This document shows positions 26,950 to 36,200 of a stretch of DNA of 64,000 bases, in pieces. Each line of letters opens with the position of its first letter. Within the stretch, counting starts at the first letter, position 1. Origin of the DNA: Gordonia hongkongensis. GTDB lineage: Bacteria > Actinomycetota > Actinomycetes > Mycobacteriales > Mycobacteriaceae. The notes under the pieces are model-generated. The model saw only the letters and a program-made list of their open reading frames with translations, searched no databases and was not told the origin of the DNA. The stretch lies in the NCBI RefSeq assembly GCF_023078355.1, contig NZ_CP095552.1, forward strand, positions 3,224,001 to 3,288,000. Direction: 5' to 3'. The translations under genes and the position numbers were made by a program.

Positions 26950-27678
26950 ATGCCATCCGCCGGGTCCGAGCCACCCATCGCCGACGGTGCGACCCTCCGG
27001 GTGGAAGTCCTGAGCGTCGTCTTCCAGATCCGCGTACCCCAGACCCGGAACACGCCGGACACCGACGACCCGTCGCTGTGTGTCCTGCTGTCGCGGTCCG
27101 CCGACGGCGTGTGGACACTTCCCGGCGGCGGGGTCGGCGCCGAGGAGACGTTGTCGGCGAGCGCACGCCGGCTCGTCGCGGACGCGCTCGACGTCCGTGA
27201 GATCGCGCACCTGGAACAACTGTCGGTCTTCTCCGACCCGCACCGGGTGCCCACGGTCCGCACCATCGCGTCGACCTACATGGGCCTCGTGCCCTCCGAC
27301 GCCGACGCGACACCCCCCGACGCCGCGGGCTGGTTCGCCGTCGACGGATTACCGCCCCTGGCCTTCGATCACGCCGGGATCGTCGAGGCCGCCCGGCATC
27401 GACTTGCGGCCAAACTCTCCTACACCAACATCGCGTTCGCGCTGGCCCCCGCCCGGTTCCCGATGTCGGCATTGTCGGAGATCTACTGCGCCGCACTGGG
27501 TTATCCCGTGGACACGACCAACCTGCTCCGCATCCTGAGCCGGCGCGCGGTGGTGGTCGCCACCGGGACCGTCGGCAAGACCGGCCGTAACGGGGGTCGC
27601 CCGCCGGCGCTCTACGCCTTCGCGGAGAAGGAGCTACGCGTCACGGATGAGTTCGCGACGCTGCGCCCACCGATGTGA
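26950..27678 (+). CDS. nrtR: NrtR-like Nudix-domain transcriptional regulator
   Basis: 242 residues: an N-terminal Nudix fold (about 15-145) and a C-terminal winged helix (about 155-235, ending GRPPALYAFAEKEL). This is the NrtR architecture, a repressor of NAD biosynthesis that senses ADP-ribose-type ligands. The Nudix box at residues 59-81 reads GGGVGAEETLSASARRLVADAL. The catalytic RExxEE is replaced by RRLVAD, so hydrolysis is probably lost and only ligand sensing kept. The mycobacterial homologue lies next to nadA. Here it is 2.3 kb away but in the same neighbourhood. Its last 38 bases overlap the convergent DUF2567 gene. Confidence 0.82.
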   Translation: MPSAGSEPPIADGATLRVEVLSVVFQIRVPQTRNTPDTDDPSLCVLLSRSADGVWTLPGGGVGAEETLSASARRLVADALDVREIAHLEQLSVFSDPHRVPTVRTIASTYMGLVPSDADATPPDAAGWFAVDGLPPLAFDHAGIVEAARHRLAAKLSYTNIAFALAPARFPMSALSEIYCAALGYPVDTTNLLRILSRRAVVVATGTVGKTGRNGGRPPALYAFAEKELRVTDEFATLRPPM

Positions 27679-28237
27679 ACACGTCCGCCGGCAGCTCGTC
27701 GGACTCGAGATCTCCGACGCCCAGATCGGCTGTCCGCGAGAACAACACGCAGACGAGGTACACCACGGCGAACGCGAACGGGGCACAGATGAGCAGCGTC
27801 CACGGCTCGCTCGAGCCGGACCGCGTCGCGCCGTCGAGCCACAGCTCCGGCGCGACCCGGTAGACGGCGTCGACCGGCAGTGCGGTCGGATCGTCGTCGA
27901 ACCGCAGGCCCGCGACCCACATCCCGACCGACGCCGCAAGCGCCGAACCTGCCACCGTCGCGAGGGCGGGCCACACGAATCCGGCGACCCCGCGCCACGT
28001 CCGGGCCGCAAACCACACGACGATGGCCGTGACCGCGCCGTAGGCGAACATCGTCAGGGCGAAGGCGCCCACGCCGGCGAAGTCGGCGGGGATGTCCTCG
28101 CGACGGAGACCCTCGAACACGACGCCGGTGGTCGGCGGGGTGAGGAGCGCCCAGACCGCCCCGGCGACGACGCCGATGAGGGCCACGCCGACGGTGACCG
28201 CGGCCAGTCGCGAGACCGTGCGGACCGGCGGTTTCAC
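27641..28237 (-). CDS. DUF2567 family membrane protein
   Basis: 198-residue membrane protein. Four hydrophobic segments are visible (about residues 8-29, 44-66, 72-97 and 157-176). Between the third and fourth is an extracytoplasmic-looking loop with [25 protein letters not shown]. Synteny (after bioB and bsaP) matches Rv1591 of M. tuberculosis, a DUF2567 protein of unknown function. The GTG start ([11 protein letters not shown]) overlaps the bsaP stop as GTGA. It is convergent with the Nudix gene, overlapping tail to tail by 38 bases. Confidence 0.82.
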   Translation of the reverse strand: MKPPVRTVSRLAAVTVGVALIGVVAGAVWALLTPPTTGVVFEGLRREDIPADFAGVGAFALTMFAYGAVTAIVVWFAARTWRGVAGFVWPALATVAGSALAASVGMWVAGLRFDDDPTALPVDAVYRVAPELWLDGATRSGSSEPWTLLICAPFAFAVVYLVCVLFSRTADLGVGDLESDELPADVFTSVGAASRTHP

Positions 28238-28473
28238 CGGCGACCCAGCTCCGACGAGTCGACCGTCCCGTGCCTCGAGCAGCGGGCATCCCATCCGTCG
28301 GGCCGCACCTGGACCACCATCCGGCGCCCGCACTGGCCACAGAAGCGAGGGGGTTCGAGACCCAACCGGGCAGCCGGCGGCACGGCGTCGGGAGCCTGCA
28401 GTTCCAGTTCGAGTCCGGTGAACACACCGAACCGGCACGGCTCGGCGAGAGGACCCGGGACGGTGTCGATCAT
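28234..28473 (-). CDS. bsaP: Biotin synthase auxiliary protein (BsaP)
   Basis: A 79-residue protein directly after bioB. It starts [24 protein letters not shown] and has two cysteine pairs, in [11 protein letters not shown] and DARCSRHGT. This fits the small actinobacterial family Rv1590/BsaP, reported as an auxiliary protein needed for BioB activity in mycobacteria. The three or four cysteines could bind an iron-sulfur cluster or zinc. The gap to bioB is 33 bases and the 3' end overlaps the DUF2567 gene. Confidence 0.82.
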   Translation of the reverse strand: MIDTVPGPLAEPCRFGVFTGLELELQAPDAVPPAARLGLEPPRFCGQCGRRMVVQVRPDGWDARCSRHGTVDSSELGRR

Positions 28474-28506
28474 GAGAACACGCTACCCATCACTGCGACG
28501 AACCCG

Positions 28507-29544
28507 TCAGATCGTGTCGTTCAACGACTTGATCGGCATGGACAGATCACTGAGGAGATCGAGATCGTCCTCGGCGGGCCGGCCGAGGGTCGTCAGGTAG
28601 TTGCCGACGATGACGGCGTTGATGCCGCCGAGGATGCCCTGCTTGGCCCCCAGGTCGCCGAGTGTGATCTCACGACCGCCGGCGAAGCGCAGGATGGTGC
28701 GCGGCAGCGCCAGACGGAAGGCAGCCACCGACTTGAGGGCCTCCGCGGCCGGCAGCACGTCGAGATCGCCGAACGGGGTGCCGGGGCGCGGGTTCAGGAA
28801 GTTCAGCGGCACCTCGTCGGGCTCGAGCGTCGCCAGTTCGGCGGCGAACTCGGCCCGTTGCTCCAGGGACTCGCCCATACCGAGGATGCCGCCGCAGCAG
28901 ACCTCCATGCCCGCCTCCCGGACCATGCGCAGGGTGTCCCAGCGCTCCTCCCACGTGTGGGTCGTCACCACGTTCGGGAAGTGGCTGCGCGCGGTCTCGA
29001 GATTGTGGTTGTAACGGTGCACGTCCATGTCGCGGAGCTGGTCGACCTGATCCTGGGTGAGCATGCCCAGGCTGCACGCGATCTGGATGTCGACCTCGTT
29101 GCGGATGGCCTCGATTCCCGCCGCGACCTGACTGAGCAGCCGCTTGTCGGGACCGCGGACCGCCGCGACGATGCAGAACTCGGTCGCACCGGTCTTCGCG
29201 GTCTGCTTGGCCGCCTCGACCAGGGAGGGGATGTCGATCCATGCACTGCGCACCGGCGAGGCGAAAAGTCCGGACTGGGAACAGAAGTGGCAGTCTTCCG
29301 GGCACCCGCCGGTCTTCAGCGAGATGATGCCCTCGACCTCGACCTCGGGCCCGCACCAGCGCATCCGCACATCGTGGGCGAGCTGGAGCAGTTCGGTCAG
29401 CCGGTCGTCGGGCAACCGCAGAACCCGGAGAACCTGCTCCTGATCGAGCGGCTCGCCGCGGTCGAGCACCTGGTCACGGGCGATGGCGAGGATGTCGTCC
29501 GACGCCGGTGCCGAGGTGGCGGCGTCGACTGTTGCCTGGGTCAC
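28507..29544 (-). CDS. bioB: Biotin synthase
   Basis: Radical SAM enzyme that inserts sulfur into dethiobiotin. The protein has 345 residues. The radical-SAM cysteines are in [13 protein letters not shown]. Further family motifs are [22 protein letters not shown] and ILGMGES, and the C-terminal [11 protein letters not shown]. Start GTG at 29544 ([10 protein letters not shown]) has AAGGAG eight bases upstream. It follows bioD by 41 bases and precedes bsaP, so it belongs to the bio operon. Confidence 0.96.
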   Translation of the reverse strand: MTQATVDAATSAPASDDILAIARDQVLDRGEPLDQEQVLRVLRLPDDRLTELLQLAHDVRMRWCGPEVEVEGIISLKTGGCPEDCHFCSQSGLFASPVRSAWIDIPSLVEAAKQTAKTGATEFCIVAAVRGPDKRLLSQVAAGIEAIRNEVDIQIACSLGMLTQDQVDQLRDMDVHRYNHNLETARSHFPNVVTTHTWEERWDTLRMVREAGMEVCCGGILGMGESLEQRAEFAAELATLEPDEVPLNFLNPRPGTPFGDLDVLPAAEALKSVAAFRLALPRTILRFAGGREITLGDLGAKQGILGGINAVIVGNYLTTLGRPAEDDLDLLSDLSMPIKSLNDTI

Positions 29545-29585
29545 TGGTGATACTCCTTGGATGATTGTTCCGCTGCGGGAACGTG

Positions 29586-30539
29586 TTACGGCGTCCGGAC
29601 GAGCTGTTCCGGATGGCTGGGAGAAAGGGTCGCGAGCCACTCGTCGTCGAACCACGACGCTGCGTGGCGGCGGAACTCGTCGGGTTCGAGGTGCGCGGCG
29701 CCGGCGGGCAGGACCCCGACGACCGGCACGCCGGTCACCCGCGGCAGGTCGGTGCGGTTGCACCGCATCGCGAGGTCGGGATCGTCCGGCCACCAACCGA
29801 TCACGAGTCCGGCGGGACGCAGACCGCGCGCCCGCACCGCGTTCACGGTGAGCTCGGCGTGATTGAGCGCGCCCAGCCCCGGCGCCACCACGACCACCAC
29901 ACCGTCGACGGTGTCGGGAACGAGGGTCGCCGCGGCGATGTCGAGGATCGTGGCCGACTCCCCCAGCCGCACCAGCACTCCGCCGGCACCCTCGACGAGG
30001 GTCAGGTCGTGTGACGCGGCCAGATCGTCCACAGCGCGGACGATCACCGCCGGATCGGCCAATCGCATCCCGGCACGGCGCGCGGCGGTGTCGGGCGCGA
30101 GGGGTTCCGGGTAGCGGAAGAGCTCGACCGCGGTGACGTCGCCAACCAGGCGTTGCACCTCGGCGAGGTCGCCGGGTTCGTCGGGACCGACGCCGGTCTG
30201 GACGGGTTTGCATACGGCGACGCGCCCTTCGTGGCTCGTCGCTATCGCTCCTCGCACCTCAGGGAGCAGAGGATGGGCAGACGCTTGCGCTCCTCGCACC
30301 TCAGGGAGCAGGGGGTCGGCCACCTCAGGGAGCAGAGGATGGGCAGACGCTTGCGCTCCTCGCACCTCAGGGAGCAAGAAATGGTCGGGCGCCAGGGCTC
30401 CTCGCACCTCAGGGAGCAGAGGGTCGGCCACCTCAGGGAGCAGGCAGGCGGCGGCGAGTGCCGCGGTGGCGACGGTCTTCCCGACGTCGGTCGAGGTCCC
30501 GGTGACGGCGAGGACCCTGCCGCGGCGTGCGGCGGTCAC
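29586..30539 (-). CDS. bioD: Dethiobiotin synthetase with in-frame repeat insertion
   Basis: ATP-dependent carboxylase that closes the ureido ring of dethiobiotin. The P-loop [10 protein letters not shown] (residues 13-22), KPVQTG (about 111-116), [13 protein letters not shown] and the C-terminal nucleotide site are intact. The protein is 317 residues, against about 225 for the family. The excess is mostly an insert of about 72 residues (33-104) between the P-loop helix and the KPVQTG strand. It is built from six LLPEV units of 8 or 14 residues. The GTG start overlaps the bioF stop (GTGA). The insert keeps frame and lies where a surface turn is expected, so activity may survive. Confidence 0.92.
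   Translation of the reverse strand: MTAARRGRVLAVTGTSTDVGKTVATAALAAACLLPEVADPLLPEVRGALAPDHFLLPEVRGAQASAHPLLPEVADPLLPEVRGAQASAHPLLPEVRGAIATSHEGRVAVCKPVQTGVGPDEPGDLAEVQRLVGDVTAVELFRYPEPLAPDTAARRAGMRLADPAVIVRAVDDLAASHDLTLVEGAGGVLVRLGESATILDIAAATLVPDTVDGVVVVVAPGLGALNHAELTVNAVRARGLRPAGLVIGWWPDDPDLAMRCNRTDLPRVTGVPVVGVLPAGAAHLEPDEFRRHAASWFDDEWLATLSPSHPEQLVRTP
30228..30443. repeat. Repeat element inserted in frame in bioD
   Basis: Six copies of CACCTCAGGGAGCA (plus-strand reading) start at 30255, 30297, 30321, 30363, 30405 and 30429. The spacings are 42, 24, 42, 42 and 24 bases. All are multiples of three, so every repeat unit encodes LLPEV plus 3 or 9 residues without breaking bioD. Four of the copies carry CTCCTCG directly before the core, giving GCTCC...GGAGC ends that can pair. 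Confidence 0.9.
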
Positions 30540-31735
30540 CGTGCACCGACTTCGCGCAGAGCGGCGTCGACGACGGCGGCCACGTGGTCGAGGGCAGCGG
30601 CATCGAGGTCGGCGCGCACCGTGATCCGCAGCCTCGAAGTCCCGACCGGGACCGAGGGCGGACGGAAACACCCGACGAGGACGCCACGGTCCCGGCACGC
30701 GGCAGCAGCCGCCACCGCGCGTTGCGGATCCCCGACGACGATCGCGATGACCGCCGCGGCGGGCTCTTCGACGCCACACGCGAGCGCCAGGCGACGGGCG
30801 TTGTCGCGCAGTCGGTCCGGCAACCCGGGTTGCGCCCGCAGGATCGTCAGGGCGGCATGCGCGGCGCCGACCGCGGCCGGGTTCAGGCCGGTGTCGAAGA
30901 TGAAGGTGCGGGCGCAGTCGACGAGGTGCGAGCGCAGCAGCTCCGACCCGAGGACCACACCGCCCTGCGCGCCGAGCGATTTCGACAGCACGGTCGTGAC
31001 GACGAGATCGGGAGCACCCGAAAGTCCCTGTTCGGCGACGAGTCCGCGACCACCCGGACCACGTACCCCGAGAGCGTGGGCCTCGTCCACGAGCAGGACG
31101 GCCCCGTGCGCGCGTGCCGCGGCATACAGATCCGCGACCGGCGCCGGTTGACCGTCGATGCTGTACACCGAATCGGTGACGACGAGCGCCCGGGCCTCGG
31201 TACGTTCGGCGAGGGCCCGCCGGACCGCCTCGTGATCGCCGCGGTCGACGACCACCACCCGGGCACGCGACAACCGGCAGCCGTCGATCAGCGACGCATG
31301 GGTGCCGGTGTCGCTGACGATCAGGTCGCCGCGTGTCGCCAGCGCGGTGATCGCACCGACATTCGCCAGGTAACCGGACGAGAAGACCAGTGCCGCATCG
31401 AATCCGAGGAAGTCGGCGAGATCGTGCTCGAGATCGACGTGTGCCTGGGTGGTGCCGACGACGAGGCGCGACGCCGTCGAGCCACCTCCCCACCGTTCCG
31501 CGGCGGCCCGCGCACCCGCGATCACTGCGGGGTGGGTCGACAACCCGAGGTAGTCGTTGGAACCGAGGTTGATCTCGTCGCCGGCCGCCCTGCGGACGTG
31601 TGGGCTGCGATGCAGGCCGGCCTCGGCGCGCGCACGGGCGGCGCCGGCCAGCCACGCCAGACCGATCTCTCCCCCGCCGCTGACCCGCGCATCGCCGTCG
31701 ACCCTCGAATCCGGCTGCACCTGAATCGAAGTCAT
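30536..31735 (-). CDS. bioF: 8-amino-7-oxononanoate synthase
   Basis: PLP enzyme that joins alanine with pimeloyl thioester to give 8-amino-7-oxononanoate (KAPA). It has 399 residues. Family motifs are [58 protein letters not shown] and the PLP lysine in [15 protein letters not shown]. The ATG at 31735 overlaps the bioA stop (ATGA). Its 3' end overlaps bioD (GTGA). Confidence 0.95.
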   Translation of the reverse strand: MTSIQVQPDSRVDGDARVSGGGEIGLAWLAGAARARAEAGLHRSPHVRRAAGDEINLGSNDYLGLSTHPAVIAGARAAAERWGGGSTASRLVVGTTQAHVDLEHDLADFLGFDAALVFSSGYLANVGAITALATRGDLIVSDTGTHASLIDGCRLSRARVVVVDRGDHEAVRRALAERTEARALVVTDSVYSIDGQPAPVADLYAAARAHGAVLLVDEAHALGVRGPGGRGLVAEQGLSGAPDLVVTTVLSKSLGAQGGVVLGSELLRSHLVDCARTFIFDTGLNPAAVGAAHAALTILRAQPGLPDRLRDNARRLALACGVEEPAAAVIAIVVGDPQRAVAAAAACRDRGVLVGCFRPPSVPVGTSRLRITVRADLDAAALDHVAAVVDAALREVGAR

Positions 31736-33060
31736 GACCGCACCACTGCCGGCTCGCGATCGCCGACCGTGGCATGCACGGCAGCGGACACTCCGCGCAC
31801 GATCACCCCGATGTCCTCGGGTGTGCAGATGAACGGCGGCATCGTGTAGACGAGATTGCGGAACGGCCGCAGCCATGCCCCGGCCTCGACGGCCGCGTCG
31901 GTGGCCGCCACCATGTCGACCGGGCGATCGAGTTCGACGACGCCGATAGCGCCGAGGACCCGCACATCGACGACGCCGTGGCGATCACGCAGCGGTTCGA
32001 GTCCGTCGCGGAGCCCTCGCTCGATCGCCGAGACCCGCTCGGCCCAGGGCGTTTCCAGCAGCAGTTCGATCGCTGCGACGGCCACCGCGCAGGCCAGCGG
32101 GTTGGCCATGAAGGTCGGGCCGTGCGCGAGTCCGCCCGCCTCCCCCGCACTGATCACCTGAGCGATCTCGGACGTGCACAGGGTCGCGGCGAGCGTGAGG
32201 TAGCCACCGGTGAGCGCCTTGCCGACACACATGATGTCGGGCGCGACGCCGGCGCCCGGCGCCGCCTCGGCCCCCGGGGCGGCGTCGGCCGCGAACAACG
32301 TTCCGGTACGGCCGAATCCGGTCGCGATCTCGTCGAAAATCAGCAGGACGTCGTGGCGGTCACAGATCTCCCGGAGCGCACGCAGATATGCCGCGTCGTG
32401 GAATCGCATGCCGCCCGCGCCCTGGACCACGGGTTCGACGATGACCGCGGCGAGCTCGTCGCGATGCGCGCGCACGGTGCGCTCGAACTCGGCGACGTAC
32501 TCGGGCCGGAACTCGGCCGGCGGGGCGTCGACGAAGATCTGTTGTGCGAGGACACCCTTCCACATCGCGTGCATGCCGCCGTCGGGATCGCAGACGCTCA
32601 TCGGGGTGAAGGTGTCGCCGTGGTAGCCGCCACGCCAGGTGAGCAGACGCGTGCGGCCGGACCGACCGCGGCTGCGCCAATACTGCAGCGCCATCTTGAC
32701 CGCCACCTCGACCGACACCGACCCCGAGTCGCAGAAGAACACCTTCTCCAGGCCGGCCGGGGTGATCTCGACGAGGAGCTGCGCCAGCCGGGCGGCCGGT
32801 TCGTGGGTCAGACCGCCGAACATGACGTGCGACATCCGACCGAGCTGAGCCGCCGCGGCGGCGTCGAGTCGGGGGTGTCCATAACCGTGGATCGCCGCCC
32901 ACCAGGAGCTCATCCCGTCGACCACCGATCGGCCGTCCGCGAGTTCGAAGCGGACACCCGAGGCCGAGGCCACGACCAGCGGCCGGGTGGCCGCCGGCAG
33001 CGCACCGTAGGGGTGCCAGATGTGGTCGGCATCGATGCGACTGATCGCGTCGTGATCCAT
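31732..33060 (-). CDS. bioA: Adenosylmethionine-8-amino-7-oxononanoate aminotransferase
   Basis: PLP transaminase using S-adenosylmethionine as amino donor to form 7,8-diaminopelargonate. The protein is 442 residues. Signature pieces are HIWHPYGA near the N-terminus, [53 protein letters not shown] and the PLP lysine in [16 protein letters not shown] precedes the ATG. As first gene of the bio operon it lies downstream of three tandem palindromes that probably bind the divergently encoded TetR protein. Confidence 0.96.
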   Translation of the reverse strand: MDHDAISRIDADHIWHPYGALPAATRPLVVASASGVRFELADGRSVVDGMSSWWAAIHGYGHPRLDAAAAAQLGRMSHVMFGGLTHEPAARLAQLLVEITPAGLEKVFFCDSGSVSVEVAVKMALQYWRSRGRSGRTRLLTWRGGYHGDTFTPMSVCDPDGGMHAMWKGVLAQQIFVDAPPAEFRPEYVAEFERTVRAHRDELAAVIVEPVVQGAGGMRFHDAAYLRALREICDRHDVLLIFDEIATGFGRTGTLFAADAAPGAEAAPGAGVAPDIMCVGKALTGGYLTLAATLCTSEIAQVISAGEAGGLAHGPTFMANPLACAVAVAAIELLLETPWAERVSAIERGLRDGLEPLRDRHGVVDVRVLGAIGVVELDRPVDMVAATDAAVEAGAWLRPFRNLVYTMPPFICTPEDIGVIVRGVSAAVHATVGDREPAVVRS

Positions 33061-33090
33061 GAGGCACCTCCCGGCCTGTCGTTAGGCAGT

Positions 33091-33147
33091 CCTGAACACC
33101 GTCCAGGGTCCTGAACACCGTACAGGGAATCCTGAACGCTGTACAGG
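33091..33147. promoter_or_regulatory. Three tandem BioQ-type operators
   Basis: Three 17-base copies of the pattern CCTGAAC-N3-GT(A/C)CAGG start at 33091, 33110 and 33131. Each is a near-perfect palindrome with a TGAAC core, resembling the TGAAC-N3-GTT-type sites of actinobacterial BioQ. They fill the divergent promoter region between bioA and a TetR gene. A likely bioA -10 box (TAACGA) lies just downstream on the minus strand. The arrangement suggests control of both genes by the TetR protein. Confidence 0.8.
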
Positions 33148-33190
33148 CCCGGGGTTCGATGCCCACTGCCGGGTCATTACGCTGACGCGG

Positions 33191-33748
33191 GTGAGCAACA
33201 GTCGCACCGACGTTCTGCGCGCCGCCCGCGACATCCTGGGCGAGCACAGCCTGGCCGACCTGTCGATGCGACGCCTCGCCACCGAACTCGGCGTCCGTCC
33301 CAACGCGCTGTACTGGCACTTTCCCAACAAGCAGACCTTGCTGGCCGCACTCGCCGACGACATCCTCGGCGCGGTCGCCATCCCCGACACCTCGCTGGCC
33401 TGGGACGAGCGCCTCGATCTGCTCGCGACCGACATGCGCAGCGCGCTCCTCGGAGTTCCCGACAGTGCCGAGGTCGTGTCGTCGAGCTGGGCCAGCGGCC
33501 TGTCGTCGAAGGCCATCACCGCCGACATCATCGCCGCCGGCACGGCCGGCGGTTTGTCCGTCCGCGACGCCGAGGCGGTCAGCACCGCACTGTGTCAGCT
33601 GGTCATCGGGCTCACCATCGAGGAACAGACGCGAGCGCAGATGGAGCGTCTGGGTGTCACCGGGCCGTCGGGTCGCGACTTCGCGGGCGAGTTCCGCGAC
33701 GGGCTGGCCATCATCCTCGACGGAGCCCGGACGCGCCGCTCGCGGTGA
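33191..33748 (+). CDS. bioQ: TetR-family regulator, probable biotin repressor BioQ
   Basis: 185 residues. The N-terminal helix-turn-helix (about residues 7-50) reads VLRAARDILGEHSLADLSMRRLA with recognition-helix part GVRPNALYWHFPNKQTLL, classical TetR. The rest is an all-helical ligand domain. Divergence from bioA and three TGAAC-core palindromes between the genes match BioQ of Corynebacterium and mycobacteria, which represses biotin synthesis genes. Start GTG (VSNSRTDVL). The BioQ assignment rests on context plus operator form, not on a sequence search. Confidence 0.85.
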   Translation: MSNSRTDVLRAARDILGEHSLADLSMRRLATELGVRPNALYWHFPNKQTLLAALADDILGAVAIPDTSLAWDERLDLLATDMRSALLGVPDSAEVVSSSWASGLSSKAITADIIAAGTAGGLSVRDAEAVSTALCQLVIGLTIEEQTRAQMERLGVTGPSGRDFAGEFRDGLAIILDGARTRRSR

Positions 33749-33821
33749 ACCCCGCGCGGCCCCGCAGATCGGTGCGCGAGTGTCGCGGTCGTCCGAATCG
33801 GTGTTTCACAGCTTCGGCGAG

Positions 33822-33827
33822 TACATT
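33822..33827 (+). promoter_or_regulatory. Possible -10 box for the acyltransferase gene
   Basis: TACATT, about 60 bases before the GTG at 33887, in the 138-base gap after the TetR gene. The transcript would have a leader of about 50 bases containing GGAAAG. Only the hexamer and position support it. Confidence 0.3.
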
Positions 33828-33886
33828 GCTAGCCGGTCATCCCGGCCCCGAGACCGATCTGTCCCCCACCGGAAAGAACACGCCCT

Positions 33887-36085
33887 GTGGCATCGACGAC
33901 GCGAGTAGTGGCGCCGGAGTCGTCCCCCTCGACGCCGACGACGCCCGCATACCGCACCGACCTCGACGGCCTGCGCGGTATCGCCATCGCCCTCGTCGCC
34001 TGCTTCCACGTGTGGTTCGGCAAGGTCTCCGGCGGCGTCGACGTCTTCCTCACCCTCTCGGGATATTTCTTCGTCGGGTCGCTGCTGCGGCACGCGATCA
34101 CGAGCCAGGCTCCGCACGTCTCCTTCCGCGACACGCTCAACCCGTGGCCACGGCTCAAACGTCTCCTCAAACGGCTGCTGCCGGCGCTGCTCACCGTCCT
34201 GATCGCGGTCACGGTGCTGACCCTGCTGATCCTCCCGCAGACCCGGTGGGCCAATGTCGGCCGCGAGGTCATCGCGAGCGCGCTGTACTACCAGAACTGG
34301 TATCTCGCGCAGAACTCCCAGGACTACCTCGCCGCGAGTTCGGCGAACAGCCCCCTGCAGCACATCTGGTCGATGTCGGTGCAGGGCCAGTTCTTCGTCC
34401 TGACCCTGCTCGTCGCCCTCGCGTTCGCGGCGTTGCTCAAGGTCGGTGCCCGCGTCGCCCGGCCGTTTGCCGACCCGCGGGTCATCAGGTTCCTCGTCGG
34501 CGGCGCGGTGTTGGTCGTCGCGCTCGCCTCGTTCTACTGGGCGCACCGCGGCCTGGCGATCAACCAGCCGTACAACTACTACGACACGATCTCCCGTCTG
34601 TGGGAACCGCTGGCCGGCGGCCTGCTCGCGATCTGGTTGCCGTCCCTGCGAATCCCGAACTGGCTGCGCAACATCGCGACCGTCTTCGCGCTCGCGCTGA
34701 TCGTCAGCTGCGGGTTCTGGATCGAGGGTGTCAACGCCTACCCCGGTCCGATGGCGCTGGTGCCGGTCGGCGCGACGCTGCTGATCATCTGGGCGGGCGC
34801 GACGGCGTTGCAGAAGCCACCTCGGGGGTCCCATGCCGCGGCCACCGAGATGCCCGTCACGAACCGCTGGCTCGCGAGCAGGTGGCCGGTCTGGCTCGGG
34901 ACCATCGCGTATTCGCTGTACCTGTGGCACTGGCCGCTGCTGATCTTCTACCTGACCTGGCGCGACAAGAACCATGCCAACTTCGTCGAGGGCGTGCTCA
35001 TCCTCGCGGCGTCGGTCGGGCTCGCGTGGCTCACCAAGCGCTACATCGAGGACCCGCTGCGCGGCGGCGATCGTTCGGCGCTGAGCCGCGGCCGCCGCGA
35101 CGGACGGTCGCGGTGGCTGTCGTACACGTCGGTCGTCACCTCGATCCTCGTGGTGGCGACGCTCGTCACCGGCGTCGGCATCACCGTGTGGGAGCGGCAC
35201 GTCGCGAACATCGTCGTCGACACCAAGAACCTCGACCCGAGGTCGTACCCGGGGGCCCGAGCACTGCTCGACGGCTGGCCGGTGCCCGCCCTCGACCCAC
35301 AACCGTCGGCGCTGGAGGTCATCAAGGACTTCCCCGAGACCTCCACCGACGGGTACATGAGCGACTTCACCGACAACGAGATCCACGTCGGCACCTACGG
35401 CGATCCGACCGCGACGCGCACCATCGCGCTCGCCGGCGGATCGCATGCCGAGATGTGGATCTCGGCGCTGGACACCCTCGGCAAGCGCAACGGTTTCAAG
35501 GTGAAGACCTACCTCAAGATGGGGTGCCCGCTGTCGACGAACCGGGTACCGAAACAGCGCGGCGTGCCCTACCCGGAGTGCTACGACTGGGGACAGCGCG
35601 TCATCGATCGCGTCATCGCGGACAAGCCGGGCGCGGTGCTGACGAATTCGACGCGACCGCGGGACTACGAACCCGGCGACTGGGTGCCACCGGACTACGT
35701 GCCGATCTTCGACCGTTTCCTCGACGCCGGGGTGCCGGTGTTGGGCATGCGGGACACCCCGTGGCCGAAGAACGCGAAGGGCACCATCGACACCCCGATC
35801 TGCCTCGCCGACGGCGGCGACGCCGAGAGCTGCGGGTCGCGCCGCAGTGCTGTCCTCTCACCCGAGGACCCGGCGGCGGAGCTGGCCGCCACGCGACCCG
35901 ACTTCCACCCCCTCGACATGTCCGACGGGATCTGCGACGCCGAGCGGTGCCCGGCGATCGTCGGCAACATCACCGTCTACAAAGACCCACACCACCTGAG
36001 TGCGACCTATGTCCGCAGCCTCACCGACGAGCTGGGGCGCCAGATGGAGGCGCAACTGCCGTGGGCTGGTCCCGCGGTGCCGTGA
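33887..36085 (+). CDS. Membrane acyltransferase 3 with C-terminal SGNH domain
   Basis: 732 residues. The first 400 or so form the multi-helix acyltransferase-3 domain, opening with YRTDLDGLRGIAIALVACFHVW and including GGVDVFLTLSGYF, HIWSMSVQGQFF, and SLYLWHWPLL. A short linker helix follows (about 425-447). The extracytoplasmic SGNH-like part then shows AGGSHAEMW with the likely catalytic Ser, and a C-terminal DPHHLSATYVR. Such OafA-like proteins O-acetylate or O-acylate cell-envelope glycans. M. tuberculosis has a homologous gene (Rv1565c) beside treX. Substrate unknown. GTG start with GGAAAG upstream. Confidence 0.88.
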   Translation: MASTTRVVAPESSPSTPTTPAYRTDLDGLRGIAIALVACFHVWFGKVSGGVDVFLTLSGYFFVGSLLRHAITSQAPHVSFRDTLNPWPRLKRLLKRLLPALLTVLIAVTVLTLLILPQTRWANVGREVIASALYYQNWYLAQNSQDYLAASSANSPLQHIWSMSVQGQFFVLTLLVALAFAALLKVGARVARPFADPRVIRFLVGGAVLVVALASFYWAHRGLAINQPYNYYDTISRLWEPLAGGLLAIWLPSLRIPNWLRNIATVFALALIVSCGFWIEGVNAYPGPMALVPVGATLLIIWAGATALQKPPRGSHAAATEMPVTNRWLASRWPVWLGTIAYSLYLWHWPLLIFYLTWRDKNHANFVEGVLILAASVGLAWLTKRYIEDPLRGGDRSALSRGRRDGRSRWLSYTSVVTSILVVATLVTGVGITVWERHVANIVVDTKNLDPRSYPGARALLDGWPVPALDPQPSALEVIKDFPETSTDGYMSDFTDNEIHVGTYGDPTATRTIALAGGSHAEMWISALDTLGKRNGFKVKTYLKMGCPLSTNRVPKQRGVPYPECYDWGQRVIDRVIADKPGAVLTNSTRPRDYEPGDWVPPDYVPIFDRFLDAGVPVLGMRDTPWPKNAKGTIDTPICLADGGDAESCGSRRSAVLSPEDPAAELAATRPDFHPLDMSDGICDAERCPAIVGNITVYKDPHHLSATYVRSLTDELGRQMEAQLPWAGPAVP

Positions 36086-36188
36086 CGGTCGGCGGAAGTC
36101 GCGGGCTTCCTCCGGAAGCGGCGGGTGGGGCAGCCCACATCTGACCCGACCGGCCGCGTCCTGAGATGACCGTCCGCGGCAACGCGAC

Positions 36189-36194
36189 TAGGGT
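36189..36194 (+). promoter_or_regulatory. -10 box for a leaderless glgX transcript
   Basis: TAGGGT, six bases before the ATG at 36201. It supports this ATG, even though the first 85 residues are not part of the conserved enzyme. Confidence 0.55.
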
Positions 36195-36200
36195 CGACCC

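Noticed and set aside
29545..29590. Extra BioQ operator before bioB (GTTCC-N6-GGAAC).
   Set aside because: Only five-base arms and no CCTGAAC core, so it does not match the three sites upstream of bioA.
30228..30443. Possible CRISPR or regulatory array in bioD.
   Set aside because: Units of 24 and 42 bases stay in the bioD frame and spacers are themselves repeated. It is a coding repeat.
33806..35446. A 546-codon minus-strand frame opposite the acyltransferase.
   Set aside because: Low-complexity Arg/Asp/Gly sequence with no domain. The plus strand encodes a clear acyltransferase-3 plus SGNH protein.
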